Below are positions 25,401 to 32,355 of a stretch of 36,763 nucleotides of DNA, piece after piece. The notes beneath the pieces were generated by a model. The model was not told where the DNA came from and made no database searches. It was given only the letters and a program-made list of their open reading frames with translations. Each line of letters starts with the position of its first letter. Positions within the stretch are counted from its first letter, which is position 1. The translations under genes and the position numbers were made by a program. Origin of the DNA: Afipia sp. Lineage in GTDB: Bacteria; Pseudomonadota; Alphaproteobacteria; Rhizobiales; Xanthobacteraceae. Location of the stretch: the NCBI GenBank assembly GCA_030652315.1, contig JAUSAX010000087.1, forward strand, positions 1 through 36,763, read 5' to 3'.

Positions 25401-25688
25401 GATCAGGGCATTACCGATCTGCACGTGGCGTTCTCGCGGGCAGACACGCCGAAGAGCTACGTGCAGGATCTGATCGCGGCGCAGAAGGACAAGGTCTGGA
25501 AACTGATTGAAGCCGGCGCGATCATCTATGTCTGCGGTGACGGCGGCAAGATGGAGCCGGACGTCAAGCGCGTGCTGACGACAATCTACCGCGAGCAGTC
25601 CGGTGCCGACGAGGCTGCGGCGCTACGTTGGATCGACAGCATGGGAACGCAGAACCGTTATGTGCTTGACGTCTGGGCGGGAAGTTAG
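22446..25688 (+). CDS. Self-sufficient cytochrome P450-reductase fusion (CYP102/BM3 type)
   Basis: 1080-residue single-chain monooxygenase. P450 part: I-helix AGHETTSG (271-278), ExxR as ESLR (330-333), heme loop PFGNGQRACIGRG with cysteine C412. GLFTADTTEPNWNKAHN (about 90-106) aligns with the BM3 region around Phe87 (here F92). A linker rich in A/S/P (about 476-495) leads to the FMN flavodoxin domain (LILYGSNLGTAEDLA, about 501-640), then the FAD domain (PRYYSISSSP) and NADPH domain (GPGTGLAPFRGF), ending YVLDVWAGS. Known homologues hydroxylate and epoxidise medium- to long-chain fatty acids using NADPH and oxygen. It is 132 bp after the epoxide-hydrolase-type gene; GGAGAT lies before the ATG. 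An imperfect dyad TTGCA-N12-TGCAA at 22341-22362 may be regulatory. Confidence 0.95.
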   Translation: MSSQNKLNPIPHPPKKPVVGNMLSLDSTAPVQDLVRKSKELGPIFWLDMMGQPLVIVSGFDLVNELSDEKRFDKAVRGALRRVRAIGGDGLFTADTTEPNWNKAHNILLSPFGGRAMQSYHPMMVDIAEQLVKKWERLNADDEIDVVHDMTALTLDTIGLCGFDYRFNSFYREDYHPFVGALVRSLETIMMTRGIPLEGLFMRARRADMAADVAFMNNMVDEIVAERRKNADAAASTKDMLNAMMTGIDKVTGEQLDDVNIRYQINTFLIAGHETTSGLLSCAIYAMLKHPDVLKKAYEEVDRVLGPDIDAKPTFQQVTQLTYISQILKESLRMWPPAPAYGVSPLKDETIGGKYKLRKGTFVTVLVMALHRDPSVWGPNPDVFDPENFSREAETKRPANAWKPFGNGQRACIGRGFAMHEAALALGMILQRFKLLDHTRYQMHLKETLTIKPDGFKIKVRARSDKDRTIVANRPGTAAVASSAGAAAPARVRPGHNTPLLILYGSNLGTAEDLAHRVADLAEVNGFATKLAPLDDYVGNLSDQGGVIIFCASYNGAPPDNATQFVKWLSSDLPKDAFKGVRYAVFGCGNSDWLATYQSIPRMIDERLAAHGGTSAVARGEGDARDDLDGQFEKWFKSVREIAVKEFSIDTGFTREANDEPLYKIEPVAHSAVNTVAVSGGAVPVKLLVNDELQIKSGTNPSTRSTRHIEVELPENVTYRVGDHLSIIPRNDPVLVDAVARRFGFLPADQVRLHVATGRRAQLPVDNAVSVGRLLTEFVELQQVATRKQIQIMSEHTRCPMTKPKLEALIGDDPASTELYRSEILAKRRSVYSLLEEYPACELPFHTYLEMLSLLSPRYYSISSSPAVAGASKCSVTVGVVDAPASSGRGIYKGVCSNYLSSRRAGDVVHAIVRETKAGFRLPENPATPIIMVGPGTGLAPFRGFLQERAAMKAKGKSLGPSMLFFGCRHPEQDFLYADELKGFADQGITDLHVAFSRADTPKSYVQDLIAAQKDKVWKLIEAGAIIYVCGDGGKMEPDVKRVLTTIYREQSGADEAAALRWIDSMGTQNRYVLDVWAGS

Positions 25689-25722
25689 GGCGCGTTCCAG
25701 CGCGAGCTAACAAAATGTACGG

Positions 25723-25850
25723 TGTCGTCCCGGCGAAGGCCGGGACCCATAACCACCGTCCGTTGCGGCGATCAAGGAAAGAGCGGCATCGCCATCGTCA
25801 CAACATCGATGACTCAGGGAGTATAGGTCCCCGCCTGCGCGGGGACGACG
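25723..25850. repeat. Inverted intergenic repeat
   Basis: The left arm reads GTCGTCCCGGCGAAGGCCGG followed by GACCCATA. The right arm reads TATAGGTCCCCGCC followed by TGCGCGGGGACGAC. Each arm carries its own small GC hairpin, and the two arms are inverted relative to each other. It lies between two convergent genes and probably ends transcripts from both. It looks like the GTCGTCCC...GGGACCCATA elements common in Bradyrhizobium-type genomes. Confidence 0.65.
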
Positions 25851-25878
25851 ACTGAGATTGTCGGGGCTGCAGGATTTC

Positions 25879-26790
25879 CTACTTCTTTCCCGTCGCACCA
25901 TGCGCGTGCTCGGCGATGGCGCCGATAATGGTCGGCCACATCGGGATCGGCAGCGCGTGTCCCATGCCCTCGATCAGCAGCAGTTTTGCGCCGGGGATCG
26001 ATGCGGCGGTATCCTTGCCGGCTTCCATCTTCACGAGCGGATCAATGGTACCGTGAATCACCAGCGTTGGCGCCTTGACCGATCTCAACCGCTCCTTGCG
26101 ATTGCCAGAGGCGAGGATGGCGCGCAGTTGCCGTCCAACGCCTGCGGGATTGAGGCCGCGTGCGTAGGTTCGCTCGGCGCGCTCGAGGTCCTTCGCTTCG
26201 TCGAGCGGAAAGCTCGCGCCGCGCAAAACCTTCCAGGTCTGGCCGAAGCGCGTGAGATATTCTTCCTTGGTGGTCGGCGGCGGCGCGAGCAGAATGGCGG
26301 ATGCTTCGCGGGTTGGTTGCGGCAATCTCGGATTGCCGGTTGTTGACATGATCGAGGTCAGCGACAGGACCCGGTCCGGGTACTGCATCGCGATTTCCTG
26401 CGCGATCATGCCGCCCATTGACGCGCCAACGATATGAGCTTTCCGGATGCCCAGCGCGTCGAGCAGGCCCACGACATCACTGGCCATGTCCCATAGTTTG
26501 TAGGGGGCTTCCGGCGCGATCTTGAAGATCCGGAGTTTCAGCAGCTCCATCGGACGTAGCGGCTTGCCGCCGGACATCTTGGTCGATTGGCCGATGTCAC
26601 GGTTGTCGAAACGGATGACGCGGAAGCCGCGGCCAGCCAGGTCCCGGCAGAAGTCGTCGTCCCAATGGATCATCTGGGCGCCGAGGCCCATGATGAGAAC
26701 CAGCGGTTCCGCGTCAGACGCGCCGAAGATTTCGTAACAAAGCTCGATTCCGTTGGCCTTCGCCATTTGCGGCGGCTGGTGTGCGTTCAC
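25879..26790 (-). CDS. Alpha/beta hydrolase
   Basis: 303-residue serine hydrolase. Nucleophile S124 in VGASMGGMIA, acid probably D in HGTIDPLVK, histidine in GMGHALP. Opening strand PLVLIMGLGAQM. Similar to proteins annotated as aclacinomycin methylesterase-like or 3-oxoadipate enol-lactonase-like hydrolases, but no specific substrate can be named. The frame runs to 26934. I chose GTG 26790 because GAGGGAT lies 6 bp upstream; the next ATG (26766) has no such site. It is divergent from the PHA operon, so a link to PHA or ester breakdown is only positional. Confidence 0.83.
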   Translation of the reverse strand: MNAHQPPQMAKANGIELCYEIFGASDAEPLVLIMGLGAQMIHWDDDFCRDLAGRGFRVIRFDNRDIGQSTKMSGGKPLRPMELLKLRIFKIAPEAPYKLWDMASDVVGLLDALGIRKAHIVGASMGGMIAQEIAMQYPDRVLSLTSIMSTTGNPRLPQPTREASAILLAPPPTTKEEYLTRFGQTWKVLRGASFPLDEAKDLERAERTYARGLNPAGVGRQLRAILASGNRKERLRSVKAPTLVIHGTIDPLVKMEAGKDTAASIPGAKLLLIEGMGHALPIPMWPTIIGAIAEHAHGATGKK

Positions 26791-26880
26791 GGCGGCATCC
26801 CTCGAAATGAATAAAGTTAATACCCTATGGCACGCTTTTGGGCCTTGCAGAAGGCGGGCGCGACGTCTTGCCCGTTTATG

Positions 26881-26909
26881 TTGACCCCGGTCCCGCAACG
26901 GTATGGAAT
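26881..26909 (+). promoter_or_regulatory. Candidate promoter of the phaEC operon
   Basis: TTGACC (26881-26886), a 17-bp spacer, then TGGAAT (26904-26909). Correct spacing, moderate hexamer match, 53 bp before the PhaE-like start. Confidence 0.35.
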
Positions 26910-26924
26910 GGCAAAAAAGCCGGT

Positions 26925-26941
26925 TTAACGGCACTCGTTAA
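26925..26941. promoter_or_regulatory. Inverted repeat upstream of the PhaE-like gene
   Basis: Perfect dyad TTAACG-N5-CGTTAA just downstream of the candidate promoter and 8 bp before the GGAGG ribosome site (26949). The position would suit a repressor operator. Unlike the phasin-gene palindrome in sequence, so probably a different regulator if real. Confidence 0.35.
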
Positions 26942-26962
26942 CGCTTCCGGAGGGGCGCCAGT

Positions 26963-27349
26963 ATGTCCGACAAACCGACCGATCCGGTGCAGGTGTGGCA
27001 CACCATGCTTGCCGAGATGGAGAAGGGTTTCAACGCCATGGCCAATCAGGTCATGGGGTCGGAGCAATTCAGCAAGGTCACGCACCAACTCACTGGCGCT
27101 TCGGTCGGCGCGCAGAAAACCGTCGGCGATCTGATGGAGCGCTATCTGGTCAGCATGAATCTGCCCAGCCGCGCGCAGATGGTCAGCATGGGCGAACGGC
27201 TGCAATCGATCGAAAGTCAATTGAACGAGATCAGGGCGTTGCTGAACCGCGTTCATTCCGACGTCGCGTCGCAGGGGAACGGCATTGCTCCGCCTCGACC
27301 GCCGCGCACCAAGCAGCCGCCGTCCGCGCCTGGAGGGAGTACGCCATGA
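26963..27349 (+). CDS. phaE: PhaE-like subunit of class III PHA synthase
   Basis: 128 residues, mostly helical: an amphipathic N-terminal part (VWHTMLAEMEKGFNAMA) and a C-terminal segment NLPSRAQMVSMGERLQSIES, then NEIRALLNRV, that resembles the end of PhaE (poly(R)-hydroxyalkanoate synthase class III accessory subunit), followed by a proline-rich tail. PhaE proteins are usually larger (about 300-360 residues), so this is a short version. GGAGGGG lies 7 bp before the ATG. Its stop overlaps the phaC start (ATGA), and this coupling to a class III-type synthase is the main support for the name. Confidence 0.72.
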   Translation: MSDKPTDPVQVWHTMLAEMEKGFNAMANQVMGSEQFSKVTHQLTGASVGAQKTVGDLMERYLVSMNLPSRAQMVSMGERLQSIESQLNEIRALLNRVHSDVASQGNGIAPPRPPRTKQPPSAPGGSTP

Positions 27350-28440
27350 ACGTACAGACAAATGCGGGCGTGCTGCCGGATGTGGCGCAAGTTGGAGAGC
27401 GTATCCAGAGCGAAGTCCAGCGCGCGATTCAGCGCAGCATCAAGGGCGTGGAGTATTTCGCGTCGTCCGGCCCTGCACTCGGATCGACGCCGAAGGACAT
27501 CATCCATTCCAAAGGCACGATGAACCTTTATCACTATCGGCCGCTTGCGGATGAAATCTATCGCATTCCGATCCTGATCGTGATGGCGACGACCAACCGC
27601 GGCTACATTCTCGACATGGTGCCGGGCCAGAGCTTCATCGAATTCCTGCTCAAGAAGGGTTTCGATGTCTACATGCTCGACTGGAGCGCGCCGCGGCCTG
27701 AGGAAAAATCACTTCGCATGGAGGACTATGTCCTCGGTTTCATTCCGGATTGCATTCGTCGCGTTCAGGAGGATTCCGGCGAGACCGACGTCAACGTGAT
27801 CGGCTATTGTTTCGGAGGTGTGCTGTCGCTGCTGTACGGATCGATCTTCCACGATGGCCCGATGAAGAATCTGGTCTGCTTCACGACGCCGATCGATTTC
27901 CGCGAGATGAAGCTGTTCCAGAATTTTTCCGACCGGCGTTATTTCGATGTGGATCAATTGGTCGACAGCGTCGGCAATGTGCCACCCGAAATGATCCTGT
28001 CATCATTTGAAATGCTGCGGCCTGCGTCGCGCGCTGCGGGGCAGATCCAGCTGTGGGAAAACATCTGGAACGACGAGTTCGTAAAATCCTACCGGATGTT
28101 CGACCGCTGGGCACAGGACACGCTGCCGCTGGCCGGCGAATACTTCCGGACTACGACAAAAGATCTGATGTGGGACAACAAGCTCTACAACGGCACGATG
28201 ACCGTTGGCGGGCGTGCCGCGGATATTTCCAAGATCACGGTGCCGGTACTGCATGCGGTTGCCGAACACGATCACATCGTGCCCTATGACGCTGCGAAAC
28301 ATCTGATCGAAAAGATCGGATCGACCGACAAGACCGAGGTCATCCTCAAGGGCGGCCATGTCAGCCTCGTTGCCGGCGCAAACGCCATCAAGCGTCTCTG
28401 GCCAAAACTCGATTCCTGGTTAAGTGAGCGATCAACATGA
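27346..28440 (+). CDS. phaC: Class III poly(3-hydroxyalkanoate) synthase PhaC
   Basis: 364 residues, the size of class III PhaC. It polymerises (R)-3-hydroxyacyl-CoA into PHA at the granule surface. The lipase-like box has cysteine instead of serine: GYCFGG with C155. The other catalytic residues are D309 in AEHDHIVP and H338 in KGGHVSLVAG. The N-terminal half contains the HYRP and ILDWSAP-like (YMLDWSAPRP) segments typical of synthases. The longer open frame to 26995 is an overlap with the PhaE-like gene. ATG 27346 is the start, giving an ATGA overlap. It is followed by a GNAT gene, again with an ATGA overlap. Confidence 0.93.
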   Translation: MNVQTNAGVLPDVAQVGERIQSEVQRAIQRSIKGVEYFASSGPALGSTPKDIIHSKGTMNLYHYRPLADEIYRIPILIVMATTNRGYILDMVPGQSFIEFLLKKGFDVYMLDWSAPRPEEKSLRMEDYVLGFIPDCIRRVQEDSGETDVNVIGYCFGGVLSLLYGSIFHDGPMKNLVCFTTPIDFREMKLFQNFSDRRYFDVDQLVDSVGNVPPEMILSSFEMLRPASRAAGQIQLWENIWNDEFVKSYRMFDRWAQDTLPLAGEYFRTTTKDLMWDNKLYNGTMTVGGRAADISKITVPVLHAVAEHDHIVPYDAAKHLIEKIGSTDKTEVILKGGHVSLVAGANAIKRLWPKLDSWLSERST

Positions 28441-29033
28441 ACAGCACCGAAGTCCGTTCCTATCCGCGCCGCGTTATGACCGAAGGCGGTGAAATCGAAT
28501 TTCGCCATATGACCGCGGCGGACGAGGCGGCGGTCCTCGCATTCGCGCAAAAGCTGCCGGTCCATGATCTGCTGTTCATCCCGCGTAACATCAGCGAGCC
28601 CAAGGTCCTCTCCGCGTGGATCAAGGAAATCGAGCGCGGCGGCATGACCAGCCTGTTGGCCGTGAAGGGCAGTGCGGTGGTGGGCTGCGGCACAATCGTC
28701 CGCGACCTGTTGTCGTGGTCGCCGCATGTCGGCGAAATCCGGATGGTGGTGTCCAAGGATGTCCGCGGCCTCGGCGTGGGCCGGGCGCTGTCGCAGGAAA
28801 CATTCGCGCTGGCGCTGGGATCGGGGCTGGAAAAGATCGTGGCCCAGATGACGGTCGATCAGACCGGGGCGATTGCCTTGTTCGAGAGCCTTGGCTTCAA
28901 GGCAGAGGCCCTGCTGCATGATCAGGTGAGAGACCTGGCCGGAAAAACCCACGATATCGTGGTGCTCGGCCACAATGTCTCCAAGGTTCGTGCCCAGCTT
29001 GAAGCCTACGGTGTCACCGAGGCTGTTGGCTAA
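28437..29033 (+). CDS. GNAT-family N-acetyltransferase in the pha operon
   Basis: 198 residues. The GNAT acetyl-CoA loop is VSKDVRGLGVGRAL (R110-GLGVG-R116), with the preceding strand EIRMVVS and the later FESLGFKAEA motif. Acceptor (protein lysine, amine or small molecule) unknown. Its ATG overlaps the phaC stop (ATGA), so it is translationally coupled to the PHA synthase, suggesting a role tied to acetyl-CoA or PHA status. About 160 bp separate it from the phasin gene. Confidence 0.88.
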   Translation: MNSTEVRSYPRRVMTEGGEIEFRHMTAADEAAVLAFAQKLPVHDLLFIPRNISEPKVLSAWIKEIERGGMTSLLAVKGSAVVGCGTIVRDLLSWSPHVGEIRMVVSKDVRGLGVGRALSQETFALALGSGLEKIVAQMTVDQTGAIALFESLGFKAEALLHDQVRDLAGKTHDIVVLGHNVSKVRAQLEAYGVTEAVG

Positions 29034-29061
29034 GCCGTTAAATTAGCTTGATTTTATCTTT

Positions 29062-29077
29062 ATCACGGCTTCGTGAT
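29062..29077. other. Small dyad after the GNAT gene
   Basis: ATCACG-GCTT-CGTGAT, a 6-bp stem with a 4-base loop, 29 bp after the GNAT stop and 8 bp before the larger palindrome at 29085-29102. No T-tract follows on either strand, so it is not a convincing terminator. It may be part of the phasin control region. Confidence 0.3.
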
Positions 29078-29084
29078 GATGCGA

Positions 29085-29102
29085 CGCAACATTAATGTTG
29101 CG
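29085..29102. promoter_or_regulatory. Perfect 18-bp palindrome upstream of the phasin gene
   Basis: CGCAACATTAATGTTGCG is an uninterrupted perfect palindrome, 91 bp before the phasin ATG. Phasin genes in alphaproteobacteria are typically repressed by PhaR, which binds TGC/GCA-containing dyads, and this site has GCA and TGC ends. PhaR binding here is inference; no phaR gene lies in the window. Confidence 0.5.
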
Positions 29103-29192
29103 GCGCGTCATAGACTTTGGCATAACACTTTTGCCCCGGGCCATACTGGACGGGGTGAGCCCATAGCTCAAACACTGAGGATGGAGACGAAC

Positions 29193-29681
29193 ATGACCAA
29201 TTCTTTCAACGCTGAGTCCGTGATGAACACCGTCAAGACCGCTTTCGCGCCCGTCACCGACGCGCTCAAGAACTTCCCGAACATGGAAGTTCCCGAAGCT
29301 GCTCGTGAGTTCGTGAAGAAGGCTGCCGGCACCGCCAAGGACCGCGCTGCTGAAATCCACACCGGTTCGGAGAAGGTGACCTCGGCGATCGAGACCGCAG
29401 TTGCCGGTTCGGTCAGTGAGACCGCGAAGATCTCCCGCAACATCCAGCAGGCCGTCTACGACGACGCGCAGGCGCTGTTCGCAGGTATCGACAAGCTGGC
29501 GTCGGCCAAGTCGCTGAACGAAGCCGTGACGATCCAGGGCGATCTGCTCCGCGCCCAGGGCGAAGTCGTGATGGCACGCGCCAAGGCGACCACCGAGTAC
29601 TTCGGCAAGCTGATCGCCGACGGTGCGAAGACCGCGCAGGACAACTTCTCCAAGGTCGCGGCTTCCGTCAAAACTGCCTAA
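29193..29681 (+). CDS. Phasin (PHA granule-associated protein)
   Basis: 162-residue helical, alanine-rich protein of the alphaproteobacterial phasin family. Recognisable segments: AFAPVTDALKNFPNMEVPEA, REFVKKAAGTAKDRAAEIHT and DDAQALFAGIDKLASAKSLN, ending TAQDNFSKVAASVKTA. It coats PHA granules and controls their number and size. The frame is open to 29073; I chose ATG 29193 (MTNSFNAESV), with GGAGACGA upstream, over an ATG at 29181. Codon choice is strongly biased to C/G-ending codons, as in highly expressed genes. Its own palindrome upstream and strong terminator downstream suggest a monocistronic unit beside the phaEC operon. Confidence 0.93.
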   Translation: MTNSFNAESVMNTVKTAFAPVTDALKNFPNMEVPEAAREFVKKAAGTAKDRAAEIHTGSEKVTSAIETAVAGSVSETAKISRNIQQAVYDDAQALFAGIDKLASAKSLNEAVTIQGDLLRAQGEVVMARAKATTEYFGKLIADGAKTAQDNFSKVAASVKTA

Positions 29682-29705
29682 GGCCTATCTCACAATTCGA
29701 CGACC

Positions 29706-29733
29706 AAAGGCCCGCCTCGTGCGGGCCTTTGTT
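29706..29733 (+). terminator. Strong intrinsic terminator of the phasin gene
   Basis: Perfect 10-bp stem AAAGGCCCGC / GCGGGCCTTT with a CTCGT loop, followed by GTTT. It lies 25 bp after the phasin stop. Confidence 0.88.
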
Positions 29734-29799
29734 TGCCGCGAACCGGCTCCTTTGACGGGAGCGGGTCCGCGATGCAATGTCGGTTGACCGGGATCGATC

Positions 29800-29896
29800 G
29801 AGCATTTTCAGGCAAAGTGGGCACCGGTTTGCCGTTAGAAAATGCTCTCCATAATAAGGATGCGCGTATTCTGATCACAAAACCGGGTCCCACTTT
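29800..29896. repeat. Composite palindromic intergenic element
   Basis: Two nested inverted repeats: GAGCATTTTC (29800-29809) with GAAAATGCTC (29838-29847), and AAAGTGGGCACCGGTTT (29814-29830) with its near-complement AAACCGGGTCCCACTTT (29880-29896, 15 of 17 matching). The AAAGTGGG...CCGGTTT core resembles an intergenic element widespread in rhizobia and relatives. It ends 14 bp before the DUF445 gene start, so it lies in that gene's control region. Confidence 0.65.
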
Positions 29897-29910
29897 TGTG
29901 GAATACGCGC

Positions 29911-31200
29911 ATGGCTGACACCGAAAAATTCGTGCTGATCGCCGATGCGGGCGATATCGCGCGCGCCGCCGAACTGCGCCGGGTCAAGATGCTGGCGACG
30001 CTCGTCCTCGTGGGCTGCGTCGTCGTGCTCGTCATCGCGAAAATGATGGAGCGCGTGCATCCGGGTTTCGGTTTTCTCGCGGCGTTCGCGGAGGCGGCGA
30101 CGATCGGCGGACTGGCCGATTGGTACGCAGTAGTTGCGTTGTTCCGGCGTCCGCTGGGGCTGCCGATACCGCATACCGCGATTATCCAGCAAAATCAGCA
30201 CCGGATTGCCGAGAAACTCGGTGAATTCATCGAGGTGCATTTCCTCAGTCCCGCGCCGGTCGATGCGAAGCTGCGTGAGGTCGATTTCGCGTCGTTCATT
30301 TCCGATTGGCTGACCGACGCCAAGAAGAGCTCTGATCTTGCGCGCTTCGTCCTTCGCCTGTTGCCGGAGGCGCTGGCGGCCGCCGAGACATCGGGGCTGA
30401 AATCCTACTTCACGCGCCGCATCGTCACGCAGTTGCAGAGCGTCGATCTCGCGCCGTTGGCCGCGGGAACGCTCCGCGGTTTCATCGCCGAGGGGCGACA
30501 CAAGGGAATGCTGGACGATTTGTTGCAGGCGATTCATGACTCGCTCAACAAGCCCGAGACGCTCGAGCTGATCCGCGAGAAAATTCGCAACGAACTTCCG
30601 ACCCTGCTGAAACTCTATCGCGCGGACAAATTCCTGCTGAAGCGGATCGCGGCGTCGGCCACGTCGTTCTTCGAAGAGGTGCGTGCCGATCCGAACCATC
30701 CGTTTCGCGGCGAAGTCGATCGCATCCTGCTGACTCTCCCCGACAAGCTGGCGAATGACAAAGCCTACGCAGATCGTATCGACGGATTGAAACGCGATCT
30801 GCTTGCCCGGCCCGAACTTGCCGCGTTGACGCGCGACATTTGGGCCAACGTCAAGGCGTTCATCGACAGGAATGCGAGCGGCGAAAGCAACGTGCTGCAA
30901 CATCATCTGACCAACGTGTTTCTGGAAGCTGGCAGGCAGCTCGCCACCGACAGCGAAATGCGCGATGAAATCAACAAGGGCATCGTCGCCGTGCTGCGCA
31001 GCTTCATCGCCGATCAGAAGAGCGGCGTGTCGCGGTTCATCTCCGATCAGGTCAAGTCATGGGACATGAAGCAGCTGATCAACCTGATCGAAATCAACAT
31101 CGGCAAGGACCTGCAATACATCCGTTTCAACGGTGCGTTGATCGGGGGACTTGCGGGACTGGCGCTCCACAGCGCAGAGGTGTTCATAAAAGGCCTTTGA
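29911..31200 (+). CDS. DUF445 family membrane protein
   Basis: 429 residues. DUF445 signature: an N-terminal membrane span (MLATLVLVGCVVVLVIAKMM, about 26-45) followed by FLAAFAEAATIGGLADWYAVVALFRRPLG, then a long helical region with repeated amphipathic segments, and a C-terminal hydrophobic hairpin (GALIGGLAGLALHSAEVF). The family has no established function; an envelope location is likely. The first codon is ATG 29911 (MADTEKF), with weak GGAA upstream; a TTG at 29896 is less likely. Not obviously linked to its neighbours. Confidence 0.85.
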   Translation: MADTEKFVLIADAGDIARAAELRRVKMLATLVLVGCVVVLVIAKMMERVHPGFGFLAAFAEAATIGGLADWYAVVALFRRPLGLPIPHTAIIQQNQHRIAEKLGEFIEVHFLSPAPVDAKLREVDFASFISDWLTDAKKSSDLARFVLRLLPEALAAAETSGLKSYFTRRIVTQLQSVDLAPLAAGTLRGFIAEGRHKGMLDDLLQAIHDSLNKPETLELIREKIRNELPTLLKLYRADKFLLKRIAASATSFFEEVRADPNHPFRGEVDRILLTLPDKLANDKAYADRIDGLKRDLLARPELAALTRDIWANVKAFIDRNASGESNVLQHHLTNVFLEAGRQLATDSEMRDEINKGIVAVLRSFIADQKSGVSRFISDQVKSWDMKQLINLIEINIGKDLQYIRFNGALIGGLAGLALHSAEVFIKGL

Positions 31201-31397
31201 AATTGCTGATGAATCTAAAGGGCGAACTGGCGGCGAGATGGTGACGATCCGGGGTCCGAAATGGCAAAAGTGCGAATCGTGCTTAAATTGAACAATCGAA
31301 CCCGCATGGTGCGTTGCAAGATCATCCCCGTGTGACACTTTGCCTTCTGGTGCGCTGGATGAACGACCAGCGCGAATACTGTGAAAGGGAATTTGGA

Positions 31398-32171
31398 ATG
31401 TCCGTATCCGCCCAGACGCTGCGTCCGCCGTCGCGATTGCTCATGCTGATGGAAGCGCGCGCCATCAACGAATTCGGCGCCTTCCTTGGCGCGCTTCCGC
31501 TGCTCAGTCTCGCGCCCAAGGGTGACGGTCATCCGGTCGTGGTGCTTCCGGGACTCATCACCAGCGATACCGCGACGCGTCCGTTGCGCTCGTTTCTCAA
31601 GAGCCGCGGCTATGCCGTGAGCGGGTGGGGGCTTGGCCGCAATTTCGGGCCGCGCGCCGGCGTTCAGGATGCGATGTTGAATCTGGTGAAGGATCTCAAC
31701 GAGCAGCATGGCCGCAAGGTCAGTCTGGTGGGATGGAGCCTCGGCGGGATCTACGCGCGCCAGCTTGCGAAAATGATGCCGGATCGCGTGCGCTCGGTCA
31801 TCACGCTCGGCAGCCCGTTCGGCGGCAGCCCGCGCGCCACCAATGCGTGGAAAACGTATGAAGCGGTCAGCGGACAGAGCGCTGAAAATCATGATCCGGA
31901 CTTCGGCGGCGAGATGTCGAAAACGCCGCCGGTGCCGACCACGGCGATCTTCAGCCGCACCGACGGAATCTGCGCGTGGCAGAACTGCATCGAGAAGCCC
32001 GGCACATTCGCGGAGAATATCGAGGTGCAGGGCGCCAGCCACTGCGGCATGGGCCATCATCCCGCAATTGTCTACGCTGTTGCGGAACGCCTCGCGCAGG
32101 CGGAGGGCGAGTGGAAGCCGTTCGATCGCAGCGGCTGGCGCAGTCTCGTGTATCCTGACCCGAGCCGCTGA
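31398..32171 (+). CDS. Alpha/beta hydrolase, paralogue of the 18.8-kb hydrolase
   Basis: 257-residue serine hydrolase. S114 in GWSLGGIYAR, D189 in SRTDGICAW, H215 in ASHCGMGHHP. Shares GDGHPV-VVLPGL, HGRKVSLVGWSLGG, TLGSPFGG, KTYEAVSGQ and the ending FDRSGWRSLVYPDPS with the paralogue. AAGGGA lies 7 bp before ATG 31398 (MSVSAQTL); the open frame upstream from 31314 has no such support. Cytosolic. Substrate unknown. One copy sits beside the wax ester synthase and this one downstream of the PHA block, so storage-ester hydrolysis is worth considering but unproven. Confidence 0.85.
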   Translation: MSVSAQTLRPPSRLLMLMEARAINEFGAFLGALPLLSLAPKGDGHPVVVLPGLITSDTATRPLRSFLKSRGYAVSGWGLGRNFGPRAGVQDAMLNLVKDLNEQHGRKVSLVGWSLGGIYARQLAKMMPDRVRSVITLGSPFGGSPRATNAWKTYEAVSGQSAENHDPDFGGEMSKTPPVPTTAIFSRTDGICAWQNCIEKPGTFAENIEVQGASHCGMGHHPAIVYAVAERLAQAEGEWKPFDRSGWRSLVYPDPSR

Positions 32172-32201
32172 ACGGTTGATCTCACTGGATAGGCCCTTTC
32201 C

Positions 32202-32226
32202 GGGAGCCGCGTCCGCGCGGCGTCCC
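32202..32226 (+). terminator. GC-rich hairpin, possible terminator
   Basis: Stem GCCGCG-TCCG-CGCGGC (32206-32221), extended by GGGA/TCCC across a one-base bulge, 30 bp after the hydrolase stop. A short T-run (ATTTTTA) comes only about 10 bases later, so intrinsic termination is uncertain. Confidence 0.4.
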
Positions 32227-32355
32227 GAAGGACACATTTTTAGTTTCGCATAATCTTGTCGGGTGCTGGCATTCATGCCGGCCGCGGATTATGTGCGCTT
32301 GGGCTGGTGGGCGCATGCGCATCTTGATGCGCGGCAACACGTCAGGAGGAATGCC

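Noticed and set aside
29118..29134. TGGCA...TTGC resembling a sigma-54 promoter before the phasin gene
   Set aside because: The GG to GC distance is 14 bases instead of 12, which sigma-54 does not tolerate.
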